64,000 bases of DNA. Source: CBFGRV01 sp965651265. GTDB taxonomy: Bacteria > Bacteroidota > Rhodothermia > Rhodothermales > VXPQ01. Position numbers and translations under genes: made by a program. Under the pieces are notes generated by a model that saw only the letters and a program-made list of their open reading frames with translations, made no database searches and was not told the DNA's origin. The stretch is from the NCBI GenBank assembly GCA_965651265.1, contig CBFGRV010000001.1, positions 62,001 through 126,000 of the forward strand, in the 5' to 3' direction. Shown here piece by piece: positions 8,120-16,272 of this stretch (positions are counted from its first letter, which is position 1; every line of letters begins with the position of its first letter).

Positions 8120-9643
8120 CTACACGGCCTTGACGGCAGCGATCAACTCCGTAAGAGACTTCTTTGCGTCGCCGAAAAGCATCCGGGTGTTGTCGTTGTA
8201 AAAGAGCATGTTCTCGATGCCGGAGTAACCGGGCCGCATACTCCGCTTGAGGACAACGACGGTCCGAGAACGGTCCACATTCAAGATGGGCATTCCGTAG
8301 ATCGGGCTCGAAGTGTCCGTCCGTGCAGCCGGATTCACGACGTCGTTCGCGCCGATAACGAGAGAGACGTCGGTCGTATCGAATTCGCTATTGATGTCGT
8401 CCATCTCGTAGAGCTGATCGTACGGCACATTGGCCTCCGCTAGCAGCACATTCATATGGCCCGGCATGCGGCCGGCAACGGGGTGGATGGCAAACTTGAC
8501 CGTGACCCCCTTCTCCTGGAGTAGATCACTCAATTCGCGGACCTGATGCTGGGCCTGCGCGACCGCCATTCCGTATCCCGGCACGATGATGACCTTCTCA
8601 GAATAGCTCAGCATGATGGCGACATCCTCGACCGACGTCTCGTTGATGGAGAGATCCGTGCGCGCCCCTTCTACGGCCACACCGGTGTCGGCGTCTCCTC
8701 CGAAACCGCCCAGAAGCACATTGATCAGTGAGCGATTCATGGCCTCGCACATGATCATCGTAAGGATGATTCCTGAGGCGCCCACAAGTGCTCCGCTCAC
8801 GATCAGCGCTGTGTTATCGAGGACGAACCCGGTCGCGGCGGCGGCCAGCCCCGAATAGGAGTTCAGCAGCGCCACAACGACAGGCATGTCGGCTCCACCG
8901 ATAGGGATTACGAGAAGAACGCCGAGCACTAGCGAGGTGCCGAATATCAAAAGAATGCCGGTAAGAATGGCGTCGGTGTTCAAGGACATCCCGCTCGTGC
9001 CCACCACCATATACACGGCACCCGCGATGGCTCCTAGTGCTACGAGAACCGAGAGCACGCGCATGCCCGGGAACGATATCGGGTTACCGCTGACCCATCC
9101 GCCCAGCTTTCCGAAAGCTATGAGACTTCCGGAGAAGGTCACCATGCCTATCAGAATGCTGATGGCCACGGTAACGGTGGTTGCTACATCCAACGCCGCT
9201 ACTACGGGTTCTACCTGCGATGCGACCGTCAGAGCACTACCACCCGGGAGACCGGCCTGCGCTGCCCCGATCCCATCCCGCGCTAGCGTCACGATCGAGC
9301 CCGCTTCACCGCCGGCCAGATGGCGTGCCACCTCGGCGCCGGCCACTAGTGCGGATGCGAGCCCCCCAAATCCATTGAAGAGGGCAACCAGCTCCGGCAT
9401 GGCGGTCATCTGCACCCGGCGCGCCATCACGGCTCCAATACCACCTCCGATCAGGAGCCCGAGGAGCATCTCGACCGGCTCGAGGATCTGATGCAGGAAG
9501 AGGGTAGCGATCACCGCCACCAGCATCCCGACGGCGGACAACTGGTTGCCGGCTCGCGCTGTCGCCGGCGACTGGAGCCGCTTCATCCCAACGGCGAACA
9601 GGACCGCCGCGACCAGATAGGCAATTTCGATCAGCGTCTGCAT
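8120..9643 (-). CDS. pntB: NAD(P) transhydrogenase subunit beta
   Basis: The 507-residue subunit provides membrane helices (dII) and the NADP(H)-binding dIII domain of the proton-translocating transhydrogenase, which uses proton flow to reduce NADP+ with NADH. The N-terminal 330 residues are a series of hydrophobic helices; the C-terminal domain has VIIVPGYGMAVAQAQH (NADP fold), KFAIHPVAGRMPGHMNVLLAEA, YDQLYEMDDIN, LVIGANDVVNPAA and the end block FGDAKKSL. It is about 40 residues longer than E. coli PntB because of a Gly/Ala-rich insertion at about residues 105-155 between two membrane helices. It is last in a three-gene operon, 9 bases after pntAB. Confidence 0.95.
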   Translation of the reverse strand: MQTLIEIAYLVAAVLFAVGMKRLQSPATARAGNQLSAVGMLVAVIATLFLHQILEPVEMLLGLLIGGGIGAVMARRVQMTAMPELVALFNGFGGLASALVAGAEVARHLAGGEAGSIVTLARDGIGAAQAGLPGGSALTVASQVEPVVAALDVATTVTVAISILIGMVTFSGSLIAFGKLGGWVSGNPISFPGMRVLSVLVALGAIAGAVYMVVGTSGMSLNTDAILTGILLIFGTSLVLGVLLVIPIGGADMPVVVALLNSYSGLAAAATGFVLDNTALIVSGALVGASGIILTMIMCEAMNRSLINVLLGGFGGDADTGVAVEGARTDLSINETSVEDVAIMLSYSEKVIIVPGYGMAVAQAQHQVRELSDLLQEKGVTVKFAIHPVAGRMPGHMNVLLAEANVPYDQLYEMDDINSEFDTTDVSLVIGANDVVNPAARTDTSSPIYGMPILNVDRSRTVVVLKRSMRPGYSGIENMLFYNDNTRMLFGDAKKSLTELIAAVKAV

Positions 9644-9652
9644 GGCGCGTCC

Positions 9653-9967
9653 TCAGGCCGCGACGCGCGCCGGCTTCCCGTCCGCCGACTCGACCGGGCG
9701 CTTCTTCTTGAACATCTGGAGCATGCGGTCCGTCACGAGAAAGCCGCCGACTACGTTAATAGTCGCTGCAATGAGCGCTACAAAGCCAATCCATTTGGCG
9801 AGCGGGTCGCCGACCATGCCGGTCACGACAAGGGCGCCCACGATGGTGATTCCGCTAATCGCGTTCGTGCCGGACATCAAGGGCGTGTGCAGCGTCTGCG
9901 GCACCTTGCTGATGACCTCGAAACCGATGAAGGCGGCCAGTACGAACGTGATGAGGTTGTCGAGCAT
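9653..9967 (-). CDS. pntAB: NAD(P) transhydrogenase subunit alpha, membrane part (alpha-2)
   Basis: The 104-residue protein is the membrane segment corresponding to the C-terminus of E. coli PntA. Three or four helices are visible: LITFVLAAFIGFEVISKVP, then the conserved TLHTPLMSGTNAISGI block that lines the proton path, GALVVTG and GFVALIAATINVVGGFLVTDRML. The short basic C-terminus ends FKKKRPVESADGKP. A split alpha subunit (separate soluble and membrane chains) is common in many bacterial groups. It is 15 bases after pntAA and 9 before pntB. Confidence 0.94.
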   Translation of the reverse strand: MLDNLITFVLAAFIGFEVISKVPQTLHTPLMSGTNAISGITIVGALVVTGMVGDPLAKWIGFVALIAATINVVGGFLVTDRMLQMFKKKRPVESADGKPARVAA

Positions 9968-9982
9968 GGCTACATGGGTTTG

Positions 9983-11116
9983 TCAGGCCGTCAGGAGTGC
10001 ACTGATGCGCTCGTTTACGATACGACCGTCATGTGCGACGCAAACACCTTTGAAGATGTCGTCATCAAAGTTGACGTTGAATGACGAGCCGTCCGAAAAC
10101 TCTGTGATCATGGCCATCAGAGTGCGGGCGTACATTTCACTGGCGTTCACAGGAGCCTCGGCAGCGAGATTCATTGGCCCGTAGATGCTGACGCCGTTTA
10201 TCACGACCGTCTCGCCCGGTTTCGTCAAAACGCAATTGCCACCCTTGACAGCGGCCATATCGATGATCACGGATCCTGGCTGCATGGCATCGACCGCGTC
10301 CTCGATAATCAAGGTCGGCGCGGGCCGGCCAGGGATCAGCGCCGTCGTAATTACGACATCGGCGCGGCCGATGTGAGGCACGAGCAGTTCCGTCTGTCTC
10401 CGCGCCTTTTCCTCGGCCAACGCCTTCGCATAGCCGCCGGTATCCTCGGCGGACTGTGTTTCGAACTCAAGCTCGACGAACTGCGCTCCGAGGCTCTGAA
10501 CCTCTTCCTTCGCTGCCTCACGAATATCGTAAGCTGAAACCCGCGCGCCAAGCCGACGGGCCGTCGCAATCGCCTGCAGCCCGGCGACCCCGGCCCCGAG
10601 GACGAGCACGTTGGCGGGACGGATGGTGCCGGCTGCGGTCGTCAGTAGCGGAAAGAACTTCGGAAGCATGGTAGCCGCAACCAGAACAGCACGGTAGCCG
10701 CCGATCGAGCTCATGGCCGAGAGCGCATCCATCTTCTGGGCCCGAGAGATCCGCGGTACCAACTCCATGCTCAGGGCTGTTACGCCATGCTCGGCCAGTC
10801 TCCGGCTGATATCCGGCTCGTCAAGCGGCTCCAGAAACCCGATGTACACCGCTCCGCGCTTCATCCGGAGAATATCGGCGTCTCTGGGAGGATCCACCTT
10901 GACCACGATGTCCGCCGCGAACGCCGTTTCCCCGTCGACAATGGTTGCACCGGCGTCCTTATAGGTGGCGTCACTGAAAAAGGCCCTTTCGCCGGCACCG
11001 GCTTCGATGGCCACCTCGAAACCGGCTGAAGTCAGCCGACGAACGACATCCGGAACGAGAGCCACCCTCGTCTCTCCCGGAGCCGTCTCCTTCGGAACTC
11101 CTATCGTCAGTGCCAT
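9983..11116 (-). CDS. pntAA: NAD(P) transhydrogenase subunit alpha, soluble NAD-binding part (alpha-1)
   Basis: The 377-residue protein is the NAD(H)-binding dI domain, related to alanine dehydrogenase. Visible blocks are IGVPKETAPGETRVALVPD at the start, GFLEPLDEP, MELVPRISRAQKMDALSAMSS with the family Arg/Gln loop, the Rossmann motif VLVLGAGVAGLQAIATARRLGA, the mobile loop region YAKALAEEKARRQ, ITTALIPGRPAPTLI and DMAAVKGGNC. It begins the pnt operon; 135 bases separate it from serC upstream. No strong promoter match is visible there. Confidence 0.95.
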   Translation of the reverse strand: MALTIGVPKETAPGETRVALVPDVVRRLTSAGFEVAIEAGAGERAFFSDATYKDAGATIVDGETAFAADIVVKVDPPRDADILRMKRGAVYIGFLEPLDEPDISRRLAEHGVTALSMELVPRISRAQKMDALSAMSSIGGYRAVLVAATMLPKFFPLLTTAAGTIRPANVLVLGAGVAGLQAIATARRLGARVSAYDIREAAKEEVQSLGAQFVELEFETQSAEDTGGYAKALAEEKARRQTELLVPHIGRADVVITTALIPGRPAPTLIIEDAVDAMQPGSVIIDMAAVKGGNCVLTKPGETVVINGVSIYGPMNLAAEAPVNASEMYARTLMAMITEFSDGSSFNVNFDDDIFKGVCVAHDGRIVNERISALLTA

Positions 11117-11251
11117 TCAGATCAAAATACCTGACCGCAGCGACCCACCGCGACAAGTGCTTGGCAGGCCATTCTGCGCATATGGATGCTTCTAAAGCAA
11201 GCGGGCGCCTCTATAGTAACCATCCTGACGAACGGAGTAAACCGCCGTCCA

Positions 11252-12367
11252 TTATCCGTTTCGAGCCTCGAAGTCATCCATGAACGAGATGAGGGTGTCG
11301 ACGGCCGATTCGGGACACGCATTGTAGATGGAGGCGCGAACTCCACCCACAGATCGGTGACCCTTTAAGGCAAGTAGCCCCTCCGACTTCGCCTCGTCGA
11401 TGAATCGTTTCTCCAATTCCTCGGAGGGAAGCCGATAGGTCACGTTCATTCTGGATCGATCCTTCACTTCTACGGTCCCCCGGTAAAAGTCGGTGCGATC
11501 AATCCGTTCATACAGCCGTGCCGCTTTTCGTTCGTTGATCGTCTGAATGGTTGTGAGGCCGCCCAGATTCTCCAGCCAGCGAAGCACCTTCTCCACGATG
11601 TAGACCGCGAACACGGGCGGTGTGTTGAAGAGCGTCTTGACGTGCGTGCCGTAGTCAAGCATTTTAGGCAGATTTTCGGCCCGATGCTGCAGAAAATCGT
11701 CGCGAATGAGCACGATCGTCACGCCGGCCGGTCCGACATTCTTCTGAGCGCCGGCGTAGATGAGGCCGTATCGCTGCACCTCGATAGGCCGGCTAAGAAA
11801 GTCGCTCGATGCATCGCAGACCAGGGGCATCTCCACATCCGGCTCCTCCTGGAATTGCGTCCCGGCCACCGTATTGTTGGACGTGAAATGCAGGTATACG
11901 GCATCGGGGTTGAGATCCCAGGAGGACGGCTCCGGGATGTACGAGAAATTTCGATCCTTGCTGCTGGCCGCGGTGCGCGCCTCACCAACCATCTGCGCCT
12001 GCTCGAATGCATTCGAGGCCCATCGCCCGGTGATCAGGTAATCGGCCGACGTTCCGGATCGAAGGAAATTGAGGGGGACCTGGTAGAACTGCATGGACGC
12101 CCCTCCCTGCAGAAATAGAATGTGCCATTCATCATCGAGGCCGAGGAGACGTTTCATCCGCTCCCTCGCATCGGACTCTATCTCAGAGTACGCGTGCGAA
12201 CGATGGCTGATTTCGAGGATGGAGGCCCCCACATCCTTGTAGACAGGCAGCTCCTCCTTTACCTCGAGGAGTACTTCCTCCGGGAGGACGGCGGGCCCGG
12301 CCGAGAAGTTGTGCAATCGACGACGCTCTCTGACATCATTTTTCGCCTGAATCTCTGCGGGTTGCAT
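11252..12367 (-). CDS. serC: Phosphoserine aminotransferase
   Basis: The 371-residue PLP enzyme converts 3-phosphohydroxypyruvate and glutamate to phosphoserine and 2-oxoglutarate, the second step of serine synthesis, and often also acts in pyridoxine synthesis. The family start HNFSAGPAVLP occurs near residue 19, followed by ILEISHRSHAY, FLQGGASMQF, TGRWASNAF, HFTSNNTVAGTQF, CDASSDFLSRP and the PLP-lysine block YAGAQKNVGPAG. The C-terminus has LKGHRSVGGVRASIYNACPE. The product starts with about 18 extra residues before the conserved core. It is the last gene of the DUF1015-serA-serC cluster, 96 bases after serA. Confidence 0.96.
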   Translation of the reverse strand: MQPAEIQAKNDVRERRRLHNFSAGPAVLPEEVLLEVKEELPVYKDVGASILEISHRSHAYSEIESDARERMKRLLGLDDEWHILFLQGGASMQFYQVPLNFLRSGTSADYLITGRWASNAFEQAQMVGEARTAASSKDRNFSYIPEPSSWDLNPDAVYLHFTSNNTVAGTQFQEEPDVEMPLVCDASSDFLSRPIEVQRYGLIYAGAQKNVGPAGVTIVLIRDDFLQHRAENLPKMLDYGTHVKTLFNTPPVFAVYIVEKVLRWLENLGGLTTIQTINERKAARLYERIDRTDFYRGTVEVKDRSRMNVTYRLPSEELEKRFIDEAKSEGLLALKGHRSVGGVRASIYNACPESAVDTLISFMDDFEARNG

Positions 12368-12463
12368 GCGGAATCCTCTATCTCTGTCTTATGAGACTGC
12401 TTCTGTAGATCGGTGCCGACGGCTCAGGACGCGCCGTTGACAGTGCCGTCACCCCCCGACACC

Positions 12464-13675
12464 TCATGCCTGTCTGAGTGGAAGTAGCGTTACAGCGAGT
12501 ACATCGGGATGATCCATGATGGTATCGACGACCTGACGGCTGGGCTCGCCATCGAATCGTATGCGTGCGCAAGCCGCGCGAGCCCCAGCGAAAATCAAAT
12601 TCTCCATCTCCTGGACATTCCACCCAGCCTTTCGAACTTCATCGAGCACGGCAGCGAGCACCCCGATCTTGTCGAGGTGCCGAACCGTCAGAAGATGGCT
12701 TGCCGGTGATTGAACCTCCAGATTTACGCAGTTCGGCACTTCGCCACGCTCCCCGTAGGCCTCGATGATTCGGACTGCCTCGGCAGCGATCGCGTCTTGC
12801 GCTTGCTGCGTAGACGCCCCTATGTGGTGCGTGATGTAGACGTTCGGGTGGTCGGCGAGCGGATGTCGAAATGTACCTTCTTTCTGCGATGGCTCTCCTT
12901 CCATCACGTCGAGTGCCGCACGGATGCCTTTCTCTTCGAGCGCCCATTGCAATGCCTCCTCATCCACCACCCGGCTGCGGGACGTGTTGATGAGGAGTGC
13001 ACCGTCGCGCATGGCGGAAAAGAACTCCCGGTCGGCTAAATGATGCGTCTCGTCGGAAGCTGCGACGTGTAGCGTTACAACATCGGCCCCGGATGCAACC
13101 GCTCGGGGCGAATCCATCCTGATCACGCCCAGATCCTCTGCGCGCTCATCTGTCAATGAACGGCTCCATGCAATAACGGTCATCCCGAGCGATCGGGCGA
13201 TGCGAGACACCTGCGTACCTATACTCCCCAGCCCGATTACCCCCAACGTGCGCCCTCGGATACCGCTTGCCCCGGAGTAAACCCCCTTGTTCCACCTCCC
13301 CTCCCGTGCATCCAACACGTTGTCGGGGATACGCCGGTCCATCGCCAACATTAGCCCAATCGTCAACTCGGCCACGGCATCCGCATTCTTGCCCGGACAA
13401 TTAGCAACGAAGATTCCACGCCCCGAGGCCGCCTCGACATCGACATTATCGTATCCGGCGCCCGCCCGCACGATCAGCTCCAGGCTTGGATCTACTCCCA
13501 TCATCTCCGCAGTCACGCGCGTCGAGCGAACAAGCAGCACTTCAGGATGCTCGTCACCCAATAGCGCCTGGAGCTCACCGCCCGAGACCGTGGGTCGGAC
13601 GAGAACGTCATGCCCGGCACTCTCGAGCCTGGCGATACCCGCCTCCGAAATCTTATCGGCGATCAGGATCTTCAT
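12464..13675 (-). CDS. serA: D-3-phosphoglycerate dehydrogenase
   Basis: The 403-residue enzyme oxidises 3-phosphoglycerate to 3-phosphohydroxypyruvate, the entry to serine synthesis. The family start MKILIADKISEAGIARL, the NAD motif LGVIGLGSIG, the catalytic Arg in INTSRSRVVDE, the Glu region DVMEGEPSQ and the catalytic His in ITHHIGASTQQA are all visible. After about residue 315 a small C-terminal domain resembles an ACT fold (LLTVRHLDKIGVLAAVLDEV), probably a serine-sensing or assembly domain; this is shorter than the C-terminal part of type I SerA. Its ATG overlaps the end of the DUF1015 gene by 4 bases, indicating translational coupling. Confidence 0.95.
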   Translation of the reverse strand: MKILIADKISEAGIARLESAGHDVLVRPTVSGGELQALLGDEHPEVLLVRSTRVTAEMMGVDPSLELIVRAGAGYDNVDVEAASGRGIFVANCPGKNADAVAELTIGLMLAMDRRIPDNVLDAREGRWNKGVYSGASGIRGRTLGVIGLGSIGTQVSRIARSLGMTVIAWSRSLTDERAEDLGVIRMDSPRAVASGADVVTLHVAASDETHHLADREFFSAMRDGALLINTSRSRVVDEEALQWALEEKGIRAALDVMEGEPSQKEGTFRHPLADHPNVYITHHIGASTQQAQDAIAAEAVRIIEAYGERGEVPNCVNLEVQSPASHLLTVRHLDKIGVLAAVLDEVRKAGWNVQEMENLIFAGARAACARIRFDGEPSRQVVDTIMDHPDVLAVTLLPLRQA

Positions 13676-14910
13676 TCCGAATCAAAGAGGTGCACCAGCA
13701 GTCCGCTTCGCAATTTGGGTTCAAACCAGGTCGATTTCGGCGGCATGAGAAGGCCCGCATCCGACACGGCAACGAGCTCATCGATCGTGGTTGGATACAT
13801 GGAGAACGCCAATTCCGCCTCCCCGGCGTCTACGAGCCTCTCAAGCTCTTCTATGCCTCGAATGCCGCCGACGAAATCGATGTTGGGATCGCGGCGTGGA
13901 TCTGTGATTCCGAGCTCCGGGCCGAGTATAAACTCGCTCAAGCGTGCTACATCCAGGTCATCAGCAATCGAATCTCCCTCCGTCTCGGGCAGCCGGAGCG
14001 TGTGCCATGCCCCGTCCAGGTAAAAGCAGACGGTACCGCGCTCCTTCGGTCGGGACTCACCGGATCGTTCGTCCACATCGAAACGCTCTTTCAGACGATC
14101 CAGGAACGCCTCCGGCGTCACAGGGAGCATTCGCACGATCCGGTTGTAGGGCAGGATCCTCATCTGCTCCATGGGAAAGAGCACTGCTGGAAAGAATTCG
14201 AACTCCCTGTCCTTCCCGCCATTCTGCGACCGCAATTCCGCGGCCGCGCGACTCGCCGCTTTGCAGCGATGGTGTCCATCGGCTACGTAGAGTCGGTCGA
14301 CGTCTGCGAACAGCGAGACCAGCCGATCGGCATCGGCTGCTCGCCAGAGGACGTGGCGGACGCCGTCCTCGAAGGTTACGTCGTAGATTGGTTGGGTCTG
14401 CACAATCCGATCTACCAGCTCATCGATCTCGCGGACGGCGCGGTAGGTCAGCATCACCGGCTCGGCGTGCGCCCGCTGGGCCAGAATGTGACGGGTCCGA
14501 TCCTCCTCTTTCGCCGAACGGGTCTTCTCGTGCTTGAGGATGCGATCCTCGTCGTAGTCGGCGACAGATACACAACCGAAAATGCCGGTCTGTGCCCGCC
14601 CATCCATCACCAATCGGTATACATAGATGGAGGGGACGTCCTCCACGACCGCGTGCTCACTCCGACGAAATGCTTCAAGATTTTCAGCCCCCTTGGCATA
14701 GACGGCATCATCGTGCTCGTCGGTGCCCTCAGGGAGATCGATCTCGGGGCGAATCACGTGCAGAAAGCTCCACGGCTTCCCTTCCGCAAGGCGTCGTGCC
14801 TCCTGCGTATTTATTACGTCATACGGAACGCACGCGACCTCCTCAACCATGGACGGTGTGGGGCGGAGTGCGCGAAAGGGATGAAGATGTGCCATAGGAC
14901 TCGTTGGCAT
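13672..14910 (-). CDS. DUF1015-family protein, first gene of the serine operon
   Basis: The 412-residue protein belongs to the uncharacterised DUF1015 family. The recognisable blocks are the start HPFRALRPTP, ACVPYDVINTQEAR, PWSFLHVIRPEIDLP, YVYRLVMDGRAQTGIFGCVSV, ILKHEKTR, the central VDRLYVADGHHRCKAASR with two adjacent His and a Cys, FFPAVLFPMEQMRILPYNR and DFVGGIRGIEELERLVD. No signal peptide or membrane segment is seen. Genes of this family often lie beside serA and serC in Bacteroidota and Firmicutes, and here the gene overlaps serA by 4 bases. The HHRC block suggests a metal or phosphate site (inference). The function is unknown; a missing serine-pathway phosphatase is one possible role. 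Confidence 0.85.
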   Translation of the reverse strand: MPTSPMAHLHPFRALRPTPSMVEEVACVPYDVINTQEARRLAEGKPWSFLHVIRPEIDLPEGTDEHDDAVYAKGAENLEAFRRSEHAVVEDVPSIYVYRLVMDGRAQTGIFGCVSVADYDEDRILKHEKTRSAKEEDRTRHILAQRAHAEPVMLTYRAVREIDELVDRIVQTQPIYDVTFEDGVRHVLWRAADADRLVSLFADVDRLYVADGHHRCKAASRAAAELRSQNGGKDREFEFFPAVLFPMEQMRILPYNRIVRMLPVTPEAFLDRLKERFDVDERSGESRPKERGTVCFYLDGAWHTLRLPETEGDSIADDLDVARLSEFILGPELGITDPRRDPNIDFVGGIRGIEELERLVDAGEAELAFSMYPTTIDELVAVSDAGLLMPPKSTWFEPKLRSGLLVHLFDSE

Positions 14911-15123
14911 CGAACGTAGAGGGAGCGATCAATTTCCGAAACCCGGTGCATCCTCGCACGAGCGCCGGGCCGGACAAACATCTTTTAACAAAAAAGACAT
15001 TCGATCGAACCGTGCCCCGAGCCGGAACCAGACTAATGCCGCGCAGTAAATAGAACGAAATCAGGAAGTTACGCCGTCGCCCCGAGCACGGTGGACCTAC
15101 GCGTTCATTGGGCTTTCATTTGA

Positions 15124-15154
15124 TTGACAACACGATGACTCGTACCTTCCTAAT
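15124..15154 (+). promoter_or_regulatory. Possible promoter of the initiator tRNA gene
   Basis: A perfect TTGACA lies at 15124-15129 and a CCTAAT (4 of 6 matches to TATAAT) at 15149-15154, with a 19-base spacer and 8 bases before the tRNA. The -35 match is good but the spacer is long and the -10 weak. The rest of 14911-15123 shows only an A-rich tract near 14988 and no gene. Confidence 0.35.
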
Positions 15155-15162
15155 TCCTACAT

Positions 15163-15235
15163 CGCGGGGTGGAGCAGCTGGTAGCTCACCGGGCTCATAA
15201 CCCGGAGGTCGCGGGTTCAAATCCCGCCCCCGCTA
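15163..15235 (+). tRNA. Initiator tRNA-fMet (CAT)
   Basis: The 73-base cloverleaf folds completely: acceptor 7 bp, D stem GAGC/GCTC, anticodon stem CCGGG/CCCGG with loop CTCATAA (anticodon CAT), T stem GCGGG/CCCGC with loop TTCAAAT. Three initiator marks are present: no Watson-Crick pair at 1-72 (C1 facing U72), three consecutive G-C pairs next to the anticodon loop, and the A11-U24 pair. The 3' CCA is not encoded (CTA follows the discriminator A), so it must be added by the CCA enzyme. C1xU72 instead of the common C1xA72 is a small oddity. Confidence 0.95.
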
Positions 15236-15242
15236 CTACCTG

Positions 15243-15275
15243 AACGCCGAGAGCACTGCTTTCGGCGTTTTTTTT
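15243..15275 (+). terminator. Rho-independent terminator after tRNA-fMet
   Basis: A 12-bp stem (15243-15254 with 15258-15269, one G-U pair) closed by an ACT loop is followed by an unbroken run of T to 15275. It lies 7 bases after the tRNA and ends 10 bases before the stop of the convergent PRC-barrel gene, so it ends tRNA transcription cleanly. Confidence 0.93.
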
Positions 15276-15285
15276 GTCAGGTCTG

Positions 15286-15915
15286 CTAACGCCGCTGCTT
15301 CAAACCGAGGTTGATCCCGCCTCCGTGGGCGGCCTCCGATTCCTTGCCGTCAACTCCCAGTGCCCACGCGACGCGCTTCACATCGTTAGGTCTACGCTGC
15401 TCTCGAGCCAACTCGTACGCAAAGCGCACAGCGTCTTCTATCGGCTCGTATCCCCTTTGAGGATATCTCCAGACCCACAGTGCTCTTAGATCCTCCCGGG
15501 CGCGATCGTAATCTCGCCCGGCGAAGTGGGCATCCATCGACATCTCCCGGCCAAATGAGTACGCCGCGGCGACCGCCTCGTACGAAAGCTCATCCCCAAA
15601 ATGGCGTTCGAAGTGATCACGATACGCATCCTCGAACGTCCCAGTCGAAACAACCGGATCGCCTTCGTGCGCGCGACCTTCGCCTATCTCTAGTGGTCTT
15701 CGGAGCCGCACCACCTGGTCGCCGACCTCGATCTCGTCGATCGCGAATCGCTCGTTGGGTCCGATCAAAATGGCCTCCGCCACCCCGCTCTTGAAGTCGA
15801 CGATGACGGATTCGACAAAACCCACCTCTCGGTTGTTTGCGTCTACCACCCGCCAGTTTCGGACGTCCGGAATCGACGCTTGAGGGTGCCAGGGGTCGTC
15901 TTTTCGAAGTAGCAT
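15286..15915 (-). CDS. PRC-barrel domain protein
   Basis: The 209-residue protein has an N-terminal PRC-barrel: WRVVDANNREVGFVESVIVD then GVAEAILIG, FAIDEIEVGDQVVRLRRPL (residues about 20-90). The remainder is charged and helical with many Arg, Glu and Tyr and contains AYSFGREMSMDAHF and YPQRGYEPIEDAVRFAYE. PRC-barrel proteins of this layout occur with stress or photosynthetic reaction-centre-like assembly proteins, but no specific role can be assigned. Its ATG directly follows the stop codon of the Pro/Glu-rich small gene upstream, so the two are translated together. It faces the tRNA terminator. Confidence 0.85.
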   Translation of the reverse strand: MLLRKDDPWHPQASIPDVRNWRVVDANNREVGFVESVIVDFKSGVAEAILIGPNERFAIDEIEVGDQVVRLRRPLEIGEGRAHEGDPVVSTGTFEDAYRDHFERHFGDELSYEAVAAAYSFGREMSMDAHFAGRDYDRAREDLRALWVWRYPQRGYEPIEDAVRFAYELAREQRRPNDVKRVAWALGVDGKESEAAHGGGINLGLKQRR

Positions 15916-16146
15916 CTATTCGTCAATAAATTTGGGATAAGTGGGCGGTTCTCTCGACGGAGTTACGGGGGTTGTCGGCTCCGGATCCGGGATGCTCGGG
16001 CCCGGATCGGGTGGCGGCGTACTCGGCTCGTGCTCCGGCACGATGTTGGGGTCGCGACCCGGTTCCGTATCCGGCTCCCGCGCCGGTTCGGGCGGCCTTT
16101 CGGGGCCACGTTCGGGCGCCTCCTCTCCACGTCTTCTTACATCCAT
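15916..16146 (-). CDS. Small Pro/Glu-rich hydrophilic protein
   Basis: The predicted 76-residue product is almost wholly Pro, Glu, Asp, Arg and Thr, with repeats of the form PEPxREPDTEP and no hydrophobic segment. It has no family I know. Support for coding is that it ends exactly where the PRC-barrel gene starts (stop then ATG with no gap) and shares its strand. Low-complexity codon repeats could also be a by-product of a GC-rich repeat, so the call is not certain. Another overlapping frame in the same region looks equally low-complexity but lacks this junction. Confidence 0.55.
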   Translation of the reverse strand: MDVRRRGEEAPERGPERPPEPAREPDTEPGRDPNIVPEHEPSTPPPDPGPSIPDPEPTTPVTPSREPPTYPKFIDE

Positions 16147-16272
16147 CCTGCCTTAACCTCATTCTGAAAATTCGCTCTTTCCCAGTGCCTGTACACTTCG
16201 TTCAGGTGCCGATCGAGAGCGGTACGCCACTTTCCGTGGTAACCGCCAACCCGACACTCGCACCTCGTCGCC

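Noticed and set aside
13486..14919. Long open frame on the plus strand opposite serA and DUF1015 (about 477 codons)
   Set aside because: The opposite strand carries clear serA and DUF1015 motifs. This frame has no recognisable family and follows the GC-rich third-base pattern of its partner genes.
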